From the NCBI GenBank assembly GCA_902788555.1, contig CADAKQ010000003.1:54623-118622 (forward strand): a stretch of 64,000 nt of DNA. Direction: 5' to 3'. Every line of letters starts with the position of its first letter. Position 1 is the stretch's first letter. The notes below the pieces were generated by a model that was not told where the DNA came from, made no database searches, and was given only the letters and a program-made list of their open reading frames with translations. Below are positions 18,090 through 27,500 of the stretch, in pieces. Both the position numbers and the translations under genes were made by a program. Source of the DNA: an uncultured Lachnospiraceae bacterium (lineage in GTDB: Bacteria > Bacillota > Clostridia > Lachnospirales > Lachnospiraceae).

Positions 18090-18539
18090 TTACGCCTCCT
18101 CTTTTTCTAAAATATATGATATAGGATTAACAATTTTAATTTTATCAGATTGATATTTTAAGAGTCTTTTATCTGTTGATATAAAATAATCGCATCCGGC
18201 AATAATCGCACAGGCAATATGGCAAGCATCCATAAGCTTAATACCTGTGTTCATAATATCTATTGCAATATCTTTAACCATATCTGCGCTTTTTTCACTT
18301 ACATAAGTATTTGTATATTTATCAATGAATTTTTGAATGTCTTTTCTTTTTTCTTCAAATCTATTGGCAGTGTTTTCTGCAACAAGAATATATGATGTTA
18401 CTAAATCTGCATTATTATTACGAATGTCTTGTTGTATTGACAATTTGGCCAGTGCTTCCATACTGACAGTAAGCTGTGATTGATCATCGTATGGTCTATT
18501 AAAGCAGCAATTGTCAAGATATATTTTTGTTTTTTTCAT
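18090..18539 (-). CDS. PIN-domain protein, VapC-like ribonuclease
   Basis: A 149-residue PIN-domain protein. The first conserved acidic residue is in KIYLDNCCFNRPYDD (about residue 8). Another is in KLMDACHIACAIIAGCDYFI, and a late one in STDKRLLKY. PIN proteins of this kind cleave RNA with a metal ion held by three or four acidic residues. The ATG follows AAGGAGATT. The gene is first in a two-gene operon with the 75-residue partner. An inverted repeat upstream (arms 18567-18576 and 18612-18621) may be an operator. A VapC-like toxin role is likely but not shown. Confidence 0.75.
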   Translation of the reverse strand: MKKTKIYLDNCCFNRPYDDQSQLTVSMEALAKLSIQQDIRNNNADLVTSYILVAENTANRFEEKRKDIQKFIDKYTNTYVSEKSADMVKDIAIDIMNTGIKLMDACHIACAIIAGCDYFISTDKRLLKYQSDKIKIVNPISYILEKEEA

Positions 18540-18940
18540 AAGCTATAATCTCCTTATAAATTAATTACAGGAATAAAGCTATATATTTCTTATAGTTTCA
18601 TACTATCATAATTATTCCTGTTTTACAACAAAATAAAACCTATAAAGAATCCTCCTTTATACGTATAGTCTTAATTATTTTTATCTTTGGTAAGTAAACA
18701 GGAAAACGGATATTAAAAGGATGGGCGTTAAATTTTTAGATATAACCTGTTTATGAACATAATATACAATAATAGAGGAAATATGTAAAGGGGAAATTAC
18801 ATATTTCGACATTTTTCAGTTTGCTAAAAATATTTCAAACCTACATTAATATTATGATTGTAAAAAATTTTCAGAAGATTATAATAGTAACTATAAGGAT
18901 AATAAGAGAATTATTATATTGACTGACGAAAGGAGAAAAA
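18540..18940. other. 400-bp intergenic region between divergent genes
   Basis: This AT-rich gap separates the PIN operon (minus) and the surface-protein array (plus). It holds an inverted repeat ACAGGAATAA/TTATTCCTGT (18567-18576 and 18612-18621), possibly an operator for the PIN operon. It also holds an 11-bp hairpin GAAATATGTAA/TTACATATTTC (18778-18807) without a T tract. No ORF, RNA gene or confident promoter was recognised. Confidence 0.5.
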
Positions 18941-19537
18941 ATGGTTGCAAAGAAGATTTTGACAGGATTAATATGTGGGATAATGCTATTATCCGGAAGT
19001 GGAATAGGAAATATTGTTTCAAATGCTGAAGAGGTTGAAAAAACAGATGTTTTAATAAAACAGAAGACGTCATATGGGGCAGATGGCTCAAAAATACTGA
19101 GTTGGCAATATGAATATGATGCTAACGGGAATTTAAAAAAAGAAAAGTTTGAGTCGAGCAATACAGAGGCATTTCCTGATTACATTATTGCATACGAATA
19201 TGATAATGCAAATAACAATACTAAATACTTCAGGTATAATGGAGATGGTGTATTGGAATCGTATTACGTATATACATATAATTCAGAAAATAAAAATACA
19301 AAGTGGACGTGTTATGATAAAGATGGCATAAGTGAAACATCGCGTGAGTATGAATATGATGCCGAAGGACATTTAGCTAAGGAAACGTTTTTTAGAAATG
19401 ATTCTGTTGTTGATTATATAATTTATGAATATGATAATAATAATTTAGCTAAAGAAACGGAATATTCATCTGATAATAAATTAATGTATTATTTTGAGTA
19501 TGAGTATGATTCCGATGGAAATATGACAAAAAAATAG
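18941..19537 (+). CDS. Secreted YD-repeat protein, N-terminal part of a frameshifted gene
   Basis: The ATG follows GAAAGGAG. The product begins with a signal peptide (KKILTGLICGIMLLSGSGIG) and then about seven YD-like repeats of the pattern YEYDxxGNLxKE. The frame stops at TAG 19535-19537, right after a run of seven A residues (19528-19534). With eight A residues the frame would continue through 19538-20403 and give a 487-residue protein built like the intact paralogue at 25485-27368. I therefore read 18941-20403 as one gene broken by a one-base change. Slippage at the tract could restore it. Confidence 0.75.
   Translation: MVAKKILTGLICGIMLLSGSGIGNIVSNAEEVEKTDVLIKQKTSYGADGSKILSWQYEYDANGNLKKEKFESSNTEAFPDYIIAYEYDNANNNTKYFRYNGDGVLESYYVYTYNSENKNTKWTCYDKDGISETSREYEYDAEGHLAKETFFRNDSVVDYIIYEYDNNNLAKETEYSSDNKLMYYFEYEYDSDGNMTKK
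19528..19534 (+). other. A7 tract at frameshift site
   Basis: Seven A residues lie directly before the TAG that ends the N-terminal frame. Adding one A puts the upstream YD repeats in frame with the downstream YD repeats and the wall-binding-like domain. Three explanations fit: phase variation, transcriptional slippage, or a sequencing error in a homopolymer. Confidence 0.7.
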
Positions 19538-19659
19538 AATATTCATCATCGGGAGATATATATTATACTGATATCTGGGAATATGATGGTAGAGGAAATA
19601 TAATAAAGCATATAAAGGATTTATCCTCCGAACAGTATGAATATGATGATAATGATAAC

Positions 19660-20403
19660 ATGATAAAACATTTTTATTATGACAAAGATGGAAAATTAAT
19701 AACATATTTTACATATGAATATGAATTTGATGATGATGGAAATATAACAAAACAAATAACATATGAAAATGATGATGTTAATAGTTATATGATATATGAA
19801 TATTATTCTTCAGAAGAAAATAATATAAATAATGAATTGCCGATAGGCGACAAATACTCAACCTACGAGTCCTATGACTTCTATAGGGACGAAGCAGGAG
19901 ACACCCGCTGCTATGATTCAACTGGAGCACCTGTTATAAACGAATTCAAGTGTGACGGAACATACACCTACTACTTCCAGTTAGACGGAACCGCTATGAA
20001 GGACAGGCTTTCCTATCATCCTGACGGTGAGCATGTCATATACTTTGATGCAGAGGGGCATGAAGTGTTTAGTGATTTTGCTAATGTTAAAAAGACCATT
20101 GCAGGCGAGGATGTAAATGATTTCTGCTTTTTCAATGTATTCGGATATATGTACGTAGATGTGCTTACATACGATAAGACCGGAACATATCTTTACTATG
20201 CAAATCCATACGGTGTAATGGAGATGGGCAAGTGGTTCCAGTTTTCAGATTCGGTTGAGTGGGCAGATGGAACACCTGCTGAAGGCATCGCAGGCGGATA
20301 CGGCTATGCAAACGAGAACGGAACACTTATGACAAACACCCAGACAGTTGACTGGGAGGGCAGAAGCTGTTACTTACAGGGAAATGGTGTAGCAGCATAC
20401 TAA
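19660..20403 (+). CDS. C-terminal part of frameshifted YD-repeat surface protein
   Basis: The frame continues the gene at 18941 after the A7 tract; the open frame actually reaches back to about 19535. The ATG at 19660 is internal to a repeat and has no ribosome site, so independent translation is unlikely. It contains further YD-like repeats and then the roughly 180-residue domain shared by five proteins here: YTYYFQLDGTAMKDRL, HPDGEHVIYFDAEGHEVFSD, CFFNVFGYMYVDVLTYD and LYYANPYGVMEMGKWFQF. It ends CYLQGNGVAAY. The Tyr/Gly pattern resembles choline- or wall-binding repeats. The domain-coding part is visibly richer in G+C than the YD repeats. Confidence 0.7.
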   Translation: MIKHFYYDKDGKLITYFTYEYEFDDDGNITKQITYENDDVNSYMIYEYYSSEENNINNELPIGDKYSTYESYDFYRDEAGDTRCYDSTGAPVINEFKCDGTYTYYFQLDGTAMKDRLSYHPDGEHVIYFDAEGHEVFSDFANVKKTIAGEDVNDFCFFNVFGYMYVDVLTYDKTGTYLYYANPYGVMEMGKWFQFSDSVEWADGTPAEGIAGGYGYANENGTLMTNTQTVDWEGRSCYLQGNGVAAY

Positions 20404-20420
20404 AAATACATTATGTTAAA

Positions 20421-20455
20421 AACGTGAGGCATATTTATATGTGCTTCACGTTTTT
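20421..20455 (+). terminator. Rho-independent terminator
   Basis: AACGTGAGGCA and GTGCTTCACGTT pair around a short loop, and the stem runs into TTTTT. It ends the transcript of the frameshifted surface gene. It also shows that the frame extension of the next ORF to 20441 is not a real start. Confidence 0.8.
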
Positions 20456-20515
20456 CTTGATTTAATTGATAATAATAAATATAATATAAATAAAAAATCA
20501 AAAATGGAGAAAAAT

Positions 20516-22732
20516 ATGGGGATTATTAAGAATACGGTAAAAAAAATAACAGCTTTAAGTTTGGCATTTGTTATGTCCTTCAGTGTGCTGACAGCTATAA
20601 AATCACCGCTTAAAGTAGATGCGGCATTTGAAGCCAAACATTATGACCTTACTCAAAACGGTGGTTATTGGGATGGTGTTAATTATGAACTGAATGGAGA
20701 AATAATTAAAGACGCCTTCTTCACTGACGGCAAATATACTTATTTCCTGCAGGCAGACGGTACACCTATGAAGGACAGGCTTACATATCATCCTGATGGT
20801 GTTCATGTAATATATTTTGATAAGTATGGACATGAGGTGTTCAGTAATTTCAAGAATGTCAAGCAGAGTATCGCAGGTGATGCGGTTAATGATTTATGCT
20901 TCTTTGATGTATATGGATATATGTACACTAACTTTCTGACATACGATCAGGCAGGTGTTAATCTATATTATGCGAATCCTTATGGAGTAATGGAATGCAA
21001 TGGCTGGTTTCAGTTCGCCGGTGATGCGGGACCTGTGGCAGAGGCTTTCGGCATAACCGAAGGTACATGGGGATATGCATATCCGAACGGAATTGTTGAT
21101 CCTGCAAGTATAGGAGATGATAGTGTCTATAGTTCATTTATTCCTAATCAGGAAATGATGTTTGCATATAATCTTGATGATGGCATTGATGATAGTTCTC
21201 TGTATTTTAGGTATAAAGATAGTGTGGATGCCACCGAATATACTTATGAAATAATACCATTATTAGAACCTTTTAATAGATATTTTTATATTAAAACAAA
21301 TAATCCTGATCCTAATTCGTTTGCGTTTAGGGATAAAACATCAGTATATGATGTTCCGGGTGCTAGTGGAGGATATAAAAATATTGATGAAGAAGAATGG
21401 ACATATTATGAAAATGATTTATCAATCACACCTTTAACAAATAATGAATTTTTTGACGTATTATATGAAGATAGTTCAATTGGTAGAGTTAAAGGTGGTT
21501 ATATAGCAGAATCACAGTTTACTGATGGTGGAGAAGTATATTTACAAAAAAGAATAATACAAAGAGATTATAATGGTAATGTGTATTACATTACAAAAGA
21601 TACAGATATTACAATAAATATTCCAAATGTTGTTGATTCGGTTGATTATCTTATTGAAAATTATTCTTTAGAAAATGATTTTTGGGGAAGCTTAGATTCA
21701 ATACAGGATTACCTTGATTCGGCTGCTATTTATCCTAAGTCTTTTGTGGATATTGAAAAGCCAAATGAACAATTACCATATCCATATTTTACATGTTCTT
21801 CGTACCCTGAGCTTTCATTAAATGATATTTATAATATGTATGAGCGAGCAGATGGGTCATGTATTGCATATAGATTATATCCGTTTATATTAGATTCTCT
21901 AGGTTTCCCGGGTATGATGGCATCTGTTGCAAAAAGATTAGATGATGATTGTGAATATGAAAGAGGGGAAGATCATTATGACGTAAATATTACACATAAT
22001 GGTGAAATGAGAACATACGGAGGTTGTGGAGGTGGAGGTTTTTCACCAATGTATAAAGACTTTGTTGAAGTATTATTTTTATTTGATAATTCGAAAGATG
22101 ATTATGCTTTTAATGTTGAAATCGAATCATTAAGCAGCAAGTATCGTGAATATAATTCTTTATCTTTGAAACGTCTTAGTGAATATAAAAAGATGTTATA
22201 TGGAGATGAAGCTAAAAATACAATTTTTCCGGGAGCTTGGCTGAGAGTCAGAACAGAGGGATGGAGTTCAAATCCATGTTATACATATGTTTCTTATGTT
22301 TATGGAGATAATTATAGATCTGAAATTGAGGATACATGGGTAGATGGAAGATATATAAGCGTATATAATCAGTATTATCCGGGGGTAAAATATGGTGATA
22401 TATTATTTGGCGTAGATACGGGAAAGTCTGATATTTTGATAAGGAATATGGAGTATACTGATTATAACGGTGAAAAAGTTAAAAGAGACGTCCTTTTTGA
22501 ATATCGGGAGGATACTGATGATTGGAAAGCTGCGTTTTCATATGTACGTGATGCATCATACGTTACATCAATATTGGATGATATGCCTGACGAAATGGTG
22601 CTTACTCACGAAGAAATAGAAGAGATGAATAAAAATCCGGATACAAGTTTGGATAGGAATACGGACATTGTTCCACAATCGGGATTTATATATGATGGAA
22701 CTGTAAAACCGGGTACACCTTTTACTAATTAG
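20516..22732 (+). CDS. Secreted protein with N-terminal wall-binding-like domain and unknown C-terminal region
   Basis: A 738-residue secreted protein. The ATG at 20516 is chosen because GGAG lies 6 nt upstream; the longer frame begins inside the preceding terminator. The signal peptide is at the start (ITALSLAFVMSFSVLTAI, cleavage near VDAAF). The shared domain follows at about residues 45-190 (YTYFLQADGTPMKDRLTYHP, CFFDVYGYMYTNFLTYD, YYANPYGVMECNGWFQF) with the alternative tail FAGDAGPVAEAFGITEGTWG. The remaining 520 or so residues match nothing I recognise: many aromatic residues, a Cys-containing TYGGCGGGGF segment, no repeats and no membrane anchor. It belongs to the tandem array from 18.9 to 27.4 kb. 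Confidence 0.75.
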   Translation: MGIIKNTVKKITALSLAFVMSFSVLTAIKSPLKVDAAFEAKHYDLTQNGGYWDGVNYELNGEIIKDAFFTDGKYTYFLQADGTPMKDRLTYHPDGVHVIYFDKYGHEVFSNFKNVKQSIAGDAVNDLCFFDVYGYMYTNFLTYDQAGVNLYYANPYGVMECNGWFQFAGDAGPVAEAFGITEGTWGYAYPNGIVDPASIGDDSVYSSFIPNQEMMFAYNLDDGIDDSSLYFRYKDSVDATEYTYEIIPLLEPFNRYFYIKTNNPDPNSFAFRDKTSVYDVPGASGGYKNIDEEEWTYYENDLSITPLTNNEFFDVLYEDSSIGRVKGGYIAESQFTDGGEVYLQKRIIQRDYNGNVYYITKDTDITINIPNVVDSVDYLIENYSLENDFWGSLDSIQDYLDSAAIYPKSFVDIEKPNEQLPYPYFTCSSYPELSLNDIYNMYERADGSCIAYRLYPFILDSLGFPGMMASVAKRLDDDCEYERGEDHYDVNITHNGEMRTYGGCGGGGFSPMYKDFVEVLFLFDNSKDDYAFNVEIESLSSKYREYNSLSLKRLSEYKKMLYGDEAKNTIFPGAWLRVRTEGWSSNPCYTYVSYVYGDNYRSEIEDTWVDGRYISVYNQYYPGVKYGDILFGVDTGKSDILIRNMEYTDYNGEKVKRDVLFEYREDTDDWKAAFSYVRDASYVTSILDDMPDEMVLTHEEIEEMNKNPDTSLDRNTDIVPQSGFIYDGTVKPGTPFTN

Positions 22733-22808
22733 CAAAAATCGATAAAACGATGTTAGTTGTGTGCTCTTACATATATTTTGTAAAGATTAGAATTACGGAG
22801 GGTATAAG

Positions 22809-25337
22809 ATGAAAAACAAAAAAAAAATAGTAAATTACATATGTCTAATTTTGCTTTTTATAGGTACTTTCAATAATTATATTACTTCAAGTGCAACAGA
22901 TATTGAAAAAACAGATATAGTTAAAGGAAATAATGAAATAATTGAGATTAACGAGGAAAATTTCCCTGATGAAGAATTTAGAGAATATCTTGTTAATCAT
23001 TATTATTGGGCTCAAAATGGATACTTTAATTCAAATAATGTCGAAAGCTTGGAGATTATGAATGATAACAATATTCATTCACTTAAAGGAATAGAATTTT
23101 TTGATCAATTAAAAACTCTTTCAGTTCATAATTGTAGTAATGTAAATGAAATTGATGTAACAAATAATTTTAATCTTGAAAGTTTGGCAATATCTGACAC
23201 AGAAATATCAGCAATAGATTTAAAAAATAATAAGTCATTAAAAATGATATTACTTAAACAAAATAACATTTCTGATATAGATATAAGCAAAAATGTTTAT
23301 TTGGAAGAGATTAATATATATGATGAAAAAATTGAAAAAATCGATTTAAAAAATAATAATAATTTAAAGAGTTTAAGTGTCGGAAATATTAAAATTACTG
23401 ATTTGGATATAAGCCAAAATAAACAATTAATAAATCTGTTTTTAGATAATTTAGATATAAAAAGTATAAATACAAGCAACAATACACTGATGCAAACATT
23501 ATATTTAAATAATATTCATATAGCAAATTTGGATATATCAAATAATAAATCATTACAAAGCTTAGATATAAGCGGTACAGATATATCAAGTTTAGATACA
23601 TCTAATAATAAAGAATTATGGGCTTTGAATGTGAGCAATACAAACATTTCTGAATTGAATTTAAAAAATAATTCTAAATTATATGGTATACAGATTAATG
23701 GGAGCAATATTAAATATTTGGATTTAAGTTTTATAAGAAACCAAATTGATTTAACAATGGATTCAAGGCAAAAGGTTGATTTTCCTAATGATATTGAGTA
23801 TTTAGAAATTGTAGTCGGTGACAAGAACGGAGTGATAGATTTTAATGATTTTTCAAATTACAAACATGAATTTCTAAAAAACATGAATGCAGAAGTCGAA
23901 GGCTATAAATTTAGTTATAATTCAGATACAGACAAGTTGGAATACAAGATAAATCCTAATGGAACATACCAATTATTGATTGAAAACGACTATTATTCCT
24001 TAGATAGCTATGAAAATGAAATCTTTTTATTTGAAAAAGGAATTAAAATGCCTATATTCATAATAAGATATGATCCGGAATTAAAGTCTTTTACCGATAA
24101 AGAAAAAACAGATAATAAAGAAGGTGAGAAAGAATCTGAAAAGATAGGAACATTATTTTCGGCATATGAAGGATTTGATTTTTATATTGATGAAAACGGT
24201 AATGTGAGATGCTATGACAAAAAAGGAAATATAGTTATAAATGAATTTAAATGTGACGGAATATATACATATTATTTTCAGCTTGACGGAACAGCTATGA
24301 AGGACAGGCTTACATATCACCCTGATGGAGTACATATAATCTATTTTGACGAAAATGGACATGAAGTTTTCAGCAACTTTGCACATGTAAAAAAGAGTAT
24401 AGCAGGTGACGCTGTTGATGATCTTTGTTTCTTTGATGTATATGGATATATGTATGTAAACTTCCTTACATTTAATCAGGATGGTACTGCACTTTATTAC
24501 GCTAATCCTTATGGAGTCATGGAATGCAATGGATGGTTTCGGTTTGCAGGAAATGCAGGATATGTTGCAGAGGCATATGGTATTACAGAAGGAACATGGG
24601 GATATGCATATAAGGATGGAAGAGTTGATCCTTCAAGCTTTGGAGATGAATCGATAAAAATGCAGTTCATTCCGATTTCAGATGCAGAAATATCAAGAGA
24701 ACCGTTGACTCAAAATCAGGTATTTGATGCAATTGTTAATTATTGTGTTGAGCAAAATCCTTCATTGGTAGATGCGTTAGCTAACGGCTATAATTTGGGC
24801 TGGTGGATAAGTGACTTGAATGGGGACGAATATATGGTTACATTCAGATCATATACCGGAGCTTATGAATATTTCCATGCAAATATATATTCAGGTAATG
24901 TATATAGCTATGAGTATGTTAGTGGAATAATTGATGAACCGACACTTACGGATACGAATTTTAATGCTTATGATTATTTGTATGAAAATACGGTTTATCC
25001 TATGGGTGAATGGTGCATTGCAGGGGATGACCCATATGAGTATTTAGCAGGCATTTGGGGCTCTTGTTCAATGTGGGAATATAATAATTTATATTATGTT
25101 AAATTTGTTGATGGCAAAGCAGTTTATATGAATTATAACAATGGCACATATGAGGAATACTCAGAAATTAAAATAATAAATATCGAAAGACTTGAAGATA
25201 ATTCGGGATTTAGAATTTATCTCGAAAATGGAACAATGTATGAAAATTCAGGAAAGGATTATCTCGATTGTTATTTTGATAATAGTGGTGAAATGATTTA
25301 TTCCGGTGCGGATAGTATTTATCGAATAGCGAACTAA
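22809..25337 (+). CDS. Secreted leucine-rich-repeat protein with internal wall-binding-like domain
   Basis: An 842-residue secreted protein. The signal peptide is KIVNYICLILLFIGTFNNYI. About ten leucine-rich repeats of roughly 23 residues follow (about 85-330), with the pattern LxSLDISxTxISxLDTSNNK. A linker rich in Lys and Glu leads to the shared domain (about 455-610: YTYYFQLDGTAMKDRLTYHP, CFFDVYGYMYVNFLTF, YYANPYGVMECNGWFRF) with the EGTWGYAY-type tail. A further 220 residues of unknown fold end the protein. The ATG follows GGAGGGTATAAG. The LRRs suggest binding to a host, glycan or protein surface; this is inference. A decayed piece of the other tail type lies just after the stop. Confidence 0.78.
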   Translation: MKNKKKIVNYICLILLFIGTFNNYITSSATDIEKTDIVKGNNEIIEINEENFPDEEFREYLVNHYYWAQNGYFNSNNVESLEIMNDNNIHSLKGIEFFDQLKTLSVHNCSNVNEIDVTNNFNLESLAISDTEISAIDLKNNKSLKMILLKQNNISDIDISKNVYLEEINIYDEKIEKIDLKNNNNLKSLSVGNIKITDLDISQNKQLINLFLDNLDIKSINTSNNTLMQTLYLNNIHIANLDISNNKSLQSLDISGTDISSLDTSNNKELWALNVSNTNISELNLKNNSKLYGIQINGSNIKYLDLSFIRNQIDLTMDSRQKVDFPNDIEYLEIVVGDKNGVIDFNDFSNYKHEFLKNMNAEVEGYKFSYNSDTDKLEYKINPNGTYQLLIENDYYSLDSYENEIFLFEKGIKMPIFIIRYDPELKSFTDKEKTDNKEGEKESEKIGTLFSAYEGFDFYIDENGNVRCYDKKGNIVINEFKCDGIYTYYFQLDGTAMKDRLTYHPDGVHIIYFDENGHEVFSNFAHVKKSIAGDAVDDLCFFDVYGYMYVNFLTFNQDGTALYYANPYGVMECNGWFRFAGNAGYVAEAYGITEGTWGYAYKDGRVDPSSFGDESIKMQFIPISDAEISREPLTQNQVFDAIVNYCVEQNPSLVDALANGYNLGWWISDLNGDEYMVTFRSYTGAYEYFHANIYSGNVYSYEYVSGIIDEPTLTDTNFNAYDYLYENTVYPMGEWCIAGDDPYEYLAGIWGSCSMWEYNNLYYVKFVDGKAVYMNYNNGTYEEYSEIKIINIERLEDNSGFRIYLENGTMYENSGKDYLDCYFDNSGEMIYSGADSIYRIAN

Positions 25338-25350
25338 ATATGATGATATG

Positions 25351-25395
25351 GCAGAAGTTGTTACTTATAGGGGAATGGTGTAGCAGGATATTAAG
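25351..25395 (+). pseudogene. Decayed remnant of the shared-domain tail
   Basis: This 45-bp stretch matches, at about 40 of 45 positions, the last 14 codons and stop of the frameshifted gene (20357-20401). It reads GRSCYL, then a TAG stop, then GNGVAGY. It is a leftover of a paralogue end. It points to recombination, or to insertion of the LRR gene's C-terminal region next to an older domain tail. Confidence 0.7.
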
Positions 25396-25484
25396 ATAAA
25401 ATAATATATGAGAATATTCTTTAAATCTGTATTTAAAGCTTGTGCTCATATACGTAATTATAAAAACAATTGGAGGAAGACATT

Positions 25485-27368
25485 ATGAGATTGAAAAGAT
25501 TAATAGCAGGAGCAATATGCGGTGTTATGTTTGTGTCAGGTGGTGGAATTGGTGATTCGGTTTTATATGCTAAAGAAACAGATTGCTTTTTTTTAACAAA
25601 TCAAAAATGTGATAATTTATATTGTTTTGAATCATTGGAAGAGTTTGAAATAATAAAGAACGATTGTGATTTGGATGCAGAACAAACTAAAAAAGTAAAA
25701 AAAATAAATCATTATGAGGGTGATTATGAAGACTATAATGTGTTTGAAGAAAGCTGGGATTATGATGAAAAAGGTAGATTGGTTGGATGGCTTGATTTCC
25801 CTGTAGAGATTTATTCTGAATATGAATATGATGAAAATGATAATGAAATTAAATGTACCGAATATCATTTGGAAAGTAAAATTAGTGAAACAAAAAAAGA
25901 ATATGATGATAATGGAAAACTGATAAAGAAAACAGATTATGGTCGAGATGGCGAAATATGGAGAACACAAAGCTATGAATATGATGCTAATGGAAATGTT
26001 ATCTTGGAAAAACAAACGTTAGATGATTCAATAAATAAAACATCGTTGTTATATTATGGGTATATAGAATACAGCTATTATGACAATGATATATGTAAAT
26101 CTTCATGTGTTTATGATTTTGATGACAAGATTATGAGAAAAATCGAAAATGATGAGTATGGAAACAGAACTTTATATGCAGAATATAATTCGGATGGTAA
26201 TATCAGCTCAGGGAAAAAGAATGAGTATAGTTATAATTCAAATGATAAAAAAATTAAAGAAGTTAGTGAATTATTTAATTCAGAAAAAAAAGACTGGGAA
26301 ATTGAAAGCAGTAGTGATTACAAATATGATAGCAATGGCAATATCATTTCATACACATCTTATGATAGCAATGGAACAATAAATTCTTGTACAGAGTATA
26401 CATATGATATTAATGGGAATGAGATTAAAGAAATAATATATAATGGCTCAATAGAAAAAGTGTCTCGTGTTAGCTTAAAAGACTACTACGAAAATGGAAA
26501 ACTAAAAAAATGGACACATAAAGATGGAAATGAAGAATTATTATATTATATAGAATATGAGTATGACGATGACAATGATTTATTAAAAACAATAAAATAT
26601 GATAAAGATGGAAATATATCTTCATATGATGTATATGAATATTATGAAAAGGATGCTTTTATTAAAAATGATGAGGATGAAGAAAAATCAGACGATACAA
26701 AAGCAGATGACACAAAGTCAGATGAAACCAAAACAGACGAATCAAAAGCGGAAGATAAAAAATTAGAAGACAAATCTGACAAAGAATCAACTTCAAACCC
26801 TGCTCCAATAGGTAACAAATACTCAACCTACGAAAACTATGATTTCTACAGGGATGATGCAGGAGACACACGCTGCTATGATTCAACCGGAGCACCTGTC
26901 ATCAATGAATTCAAATGCGATGGTACATATACATACTACTTCCAGTTAGACGGAACTGCTATGAAGGACAGGCTTTCGTATCACCCTGACGGCGTTCATG
27001 TAATATATTTTGACGCAGAGGGACATGAGGTATTTTCAGACTTTGCCAATGTTAAAAAGACTATAGCAGGTGAGGATGTAAATGATTTTTGCTTCTTCAA
27101 TGTATTTGGATATATGTATGTAGATGTGCTTACCTATGACAAGACCGGAACATATCTTTACTATGCAAACCCATACGGGGTAATGGAGATGGGCAAATGG
27201 TTCCAGTTCTCAGATACTGTTAAATGGGCAGATGATACACCGGCAGAAGGTATAGCCGGAGGTTATGGCTATGCCAATGAAGACGGCACACTTATGACCA
27301 ATACCCAGACAGTTGACTGGGAGGGCAGAAGCTGTTACTTACAGGGTAATGGTGTGGCAGCATACTAA
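25485..27368 (+). CDS. Secreted YD-repeat protein with C-terminal wall-binding-like domain
   Basis: A 627-residue secreted protein and the intact counterpart of the frameshifted gene at 18941. The ATG at 25485 follows GGAGGAAG; a TTG 15 nt upstream lies before that site. The signal peptide is KRLIAGAICGVMFVSGGGIG. Residues 60-385 hold YD-like repeats (YEYDxxGNxIxxE), like RHS-type and MORN-like repeats. A low-complexity linker of Asp, Lys, Thr, Glu and Ser (about 395-435) follows. The C-terminal shared domain (about 445-627) has YTYYFQLDGTAMKDRL, CFFNVFGYMYVDVLTYD and YYANPYGVMEMGKWFQF and ends GNGVAAY. The linker and repeats suggest a stalk displaying the repeats on the cell surface. Confidence 0.8.
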   Translation: MRLKRLIAGAICGVMFVSGGGIGDSVLYAKETDCFFLTNQKCDNLYCFESLEEFEIIKNDCDLDAEQTKKVKKINHYEGDYEDYNVFEESWDYDEKGRLVGWLDFPVEIYSEYEYDENDNEIKCTEYHLESKISETKKEYDDNGKLIKKTDYGRDGEIWRTQSYEYDANGNVILEKQTLDDSINKTSLLYYGYIEYSYYDNDICKSSCVYDFDDKIMRKIENDEYGNRTLYAEYNSDGNISSGKKNEYSYNSNDKKIKEVSELFNSEKKDWEIESSSDYKYDSNGNIISYTSYDSNGTINSCTEYTYDINGNEIKEIIYNGSIEKVSRVSLKDYYENGKLKKWTHKDGNEELLYYIEYEYDDDNDLLKTIKYDKDGNISSYDVYEYYEKDAFIKNDEDEEKSDDTKADDTKSDETKTDESKAEDKKLEDKSDKESTSNPAPIGNKYSTYENYDFYRDDAGDTRCYDSTGAPVINEFKCDGTYTYYFQLDGTAMKDRLSYHPDGVHVIYFDAEGHEVFSDFANVKKTIAGEDVNDFCFFNVFGYMYVDVLTYDKTGTYLYYANPYGVMEMGKWFQFSDTVKWADDTPAEGIAGGYGYANEDGTLMTNTQTVDWEGRSCYLQGNGVAAY

Positions 27369-27420
27369 AGTATAATAGCGATACCATATTGCATATATTT
27401 ATATAAAGTGATAAAATTAT

Positions 27421-27456
27421 AACCGGATTAGTTGATATAAACTAACTAATCCGGTT
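27421..27456 (+). terminator. Terminator-like hairpin after surface-protein array
   Basis: AACCGGATTAGTT (27421-27433) pairs perfectly with AACTAATCCGGTT (27444-27456) around a 10-nt loop. A moderately T-rich stretch follows. It separates the surface-protein array from the metal ATPase genes. Confidence 0.55.
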
Positions 27457-27500
27457 GATTGTATTTAATAATAAAATTCATAAGAATAGGAGTGAATATT

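Noticed and set aside
20441-20515. Upstream extension of the 20516 surface-protein frame
   Set aside because: The extension begins inside a terminator hairpin and lacks a ribosome site; signal-peptide position and GGAG favour 20516.
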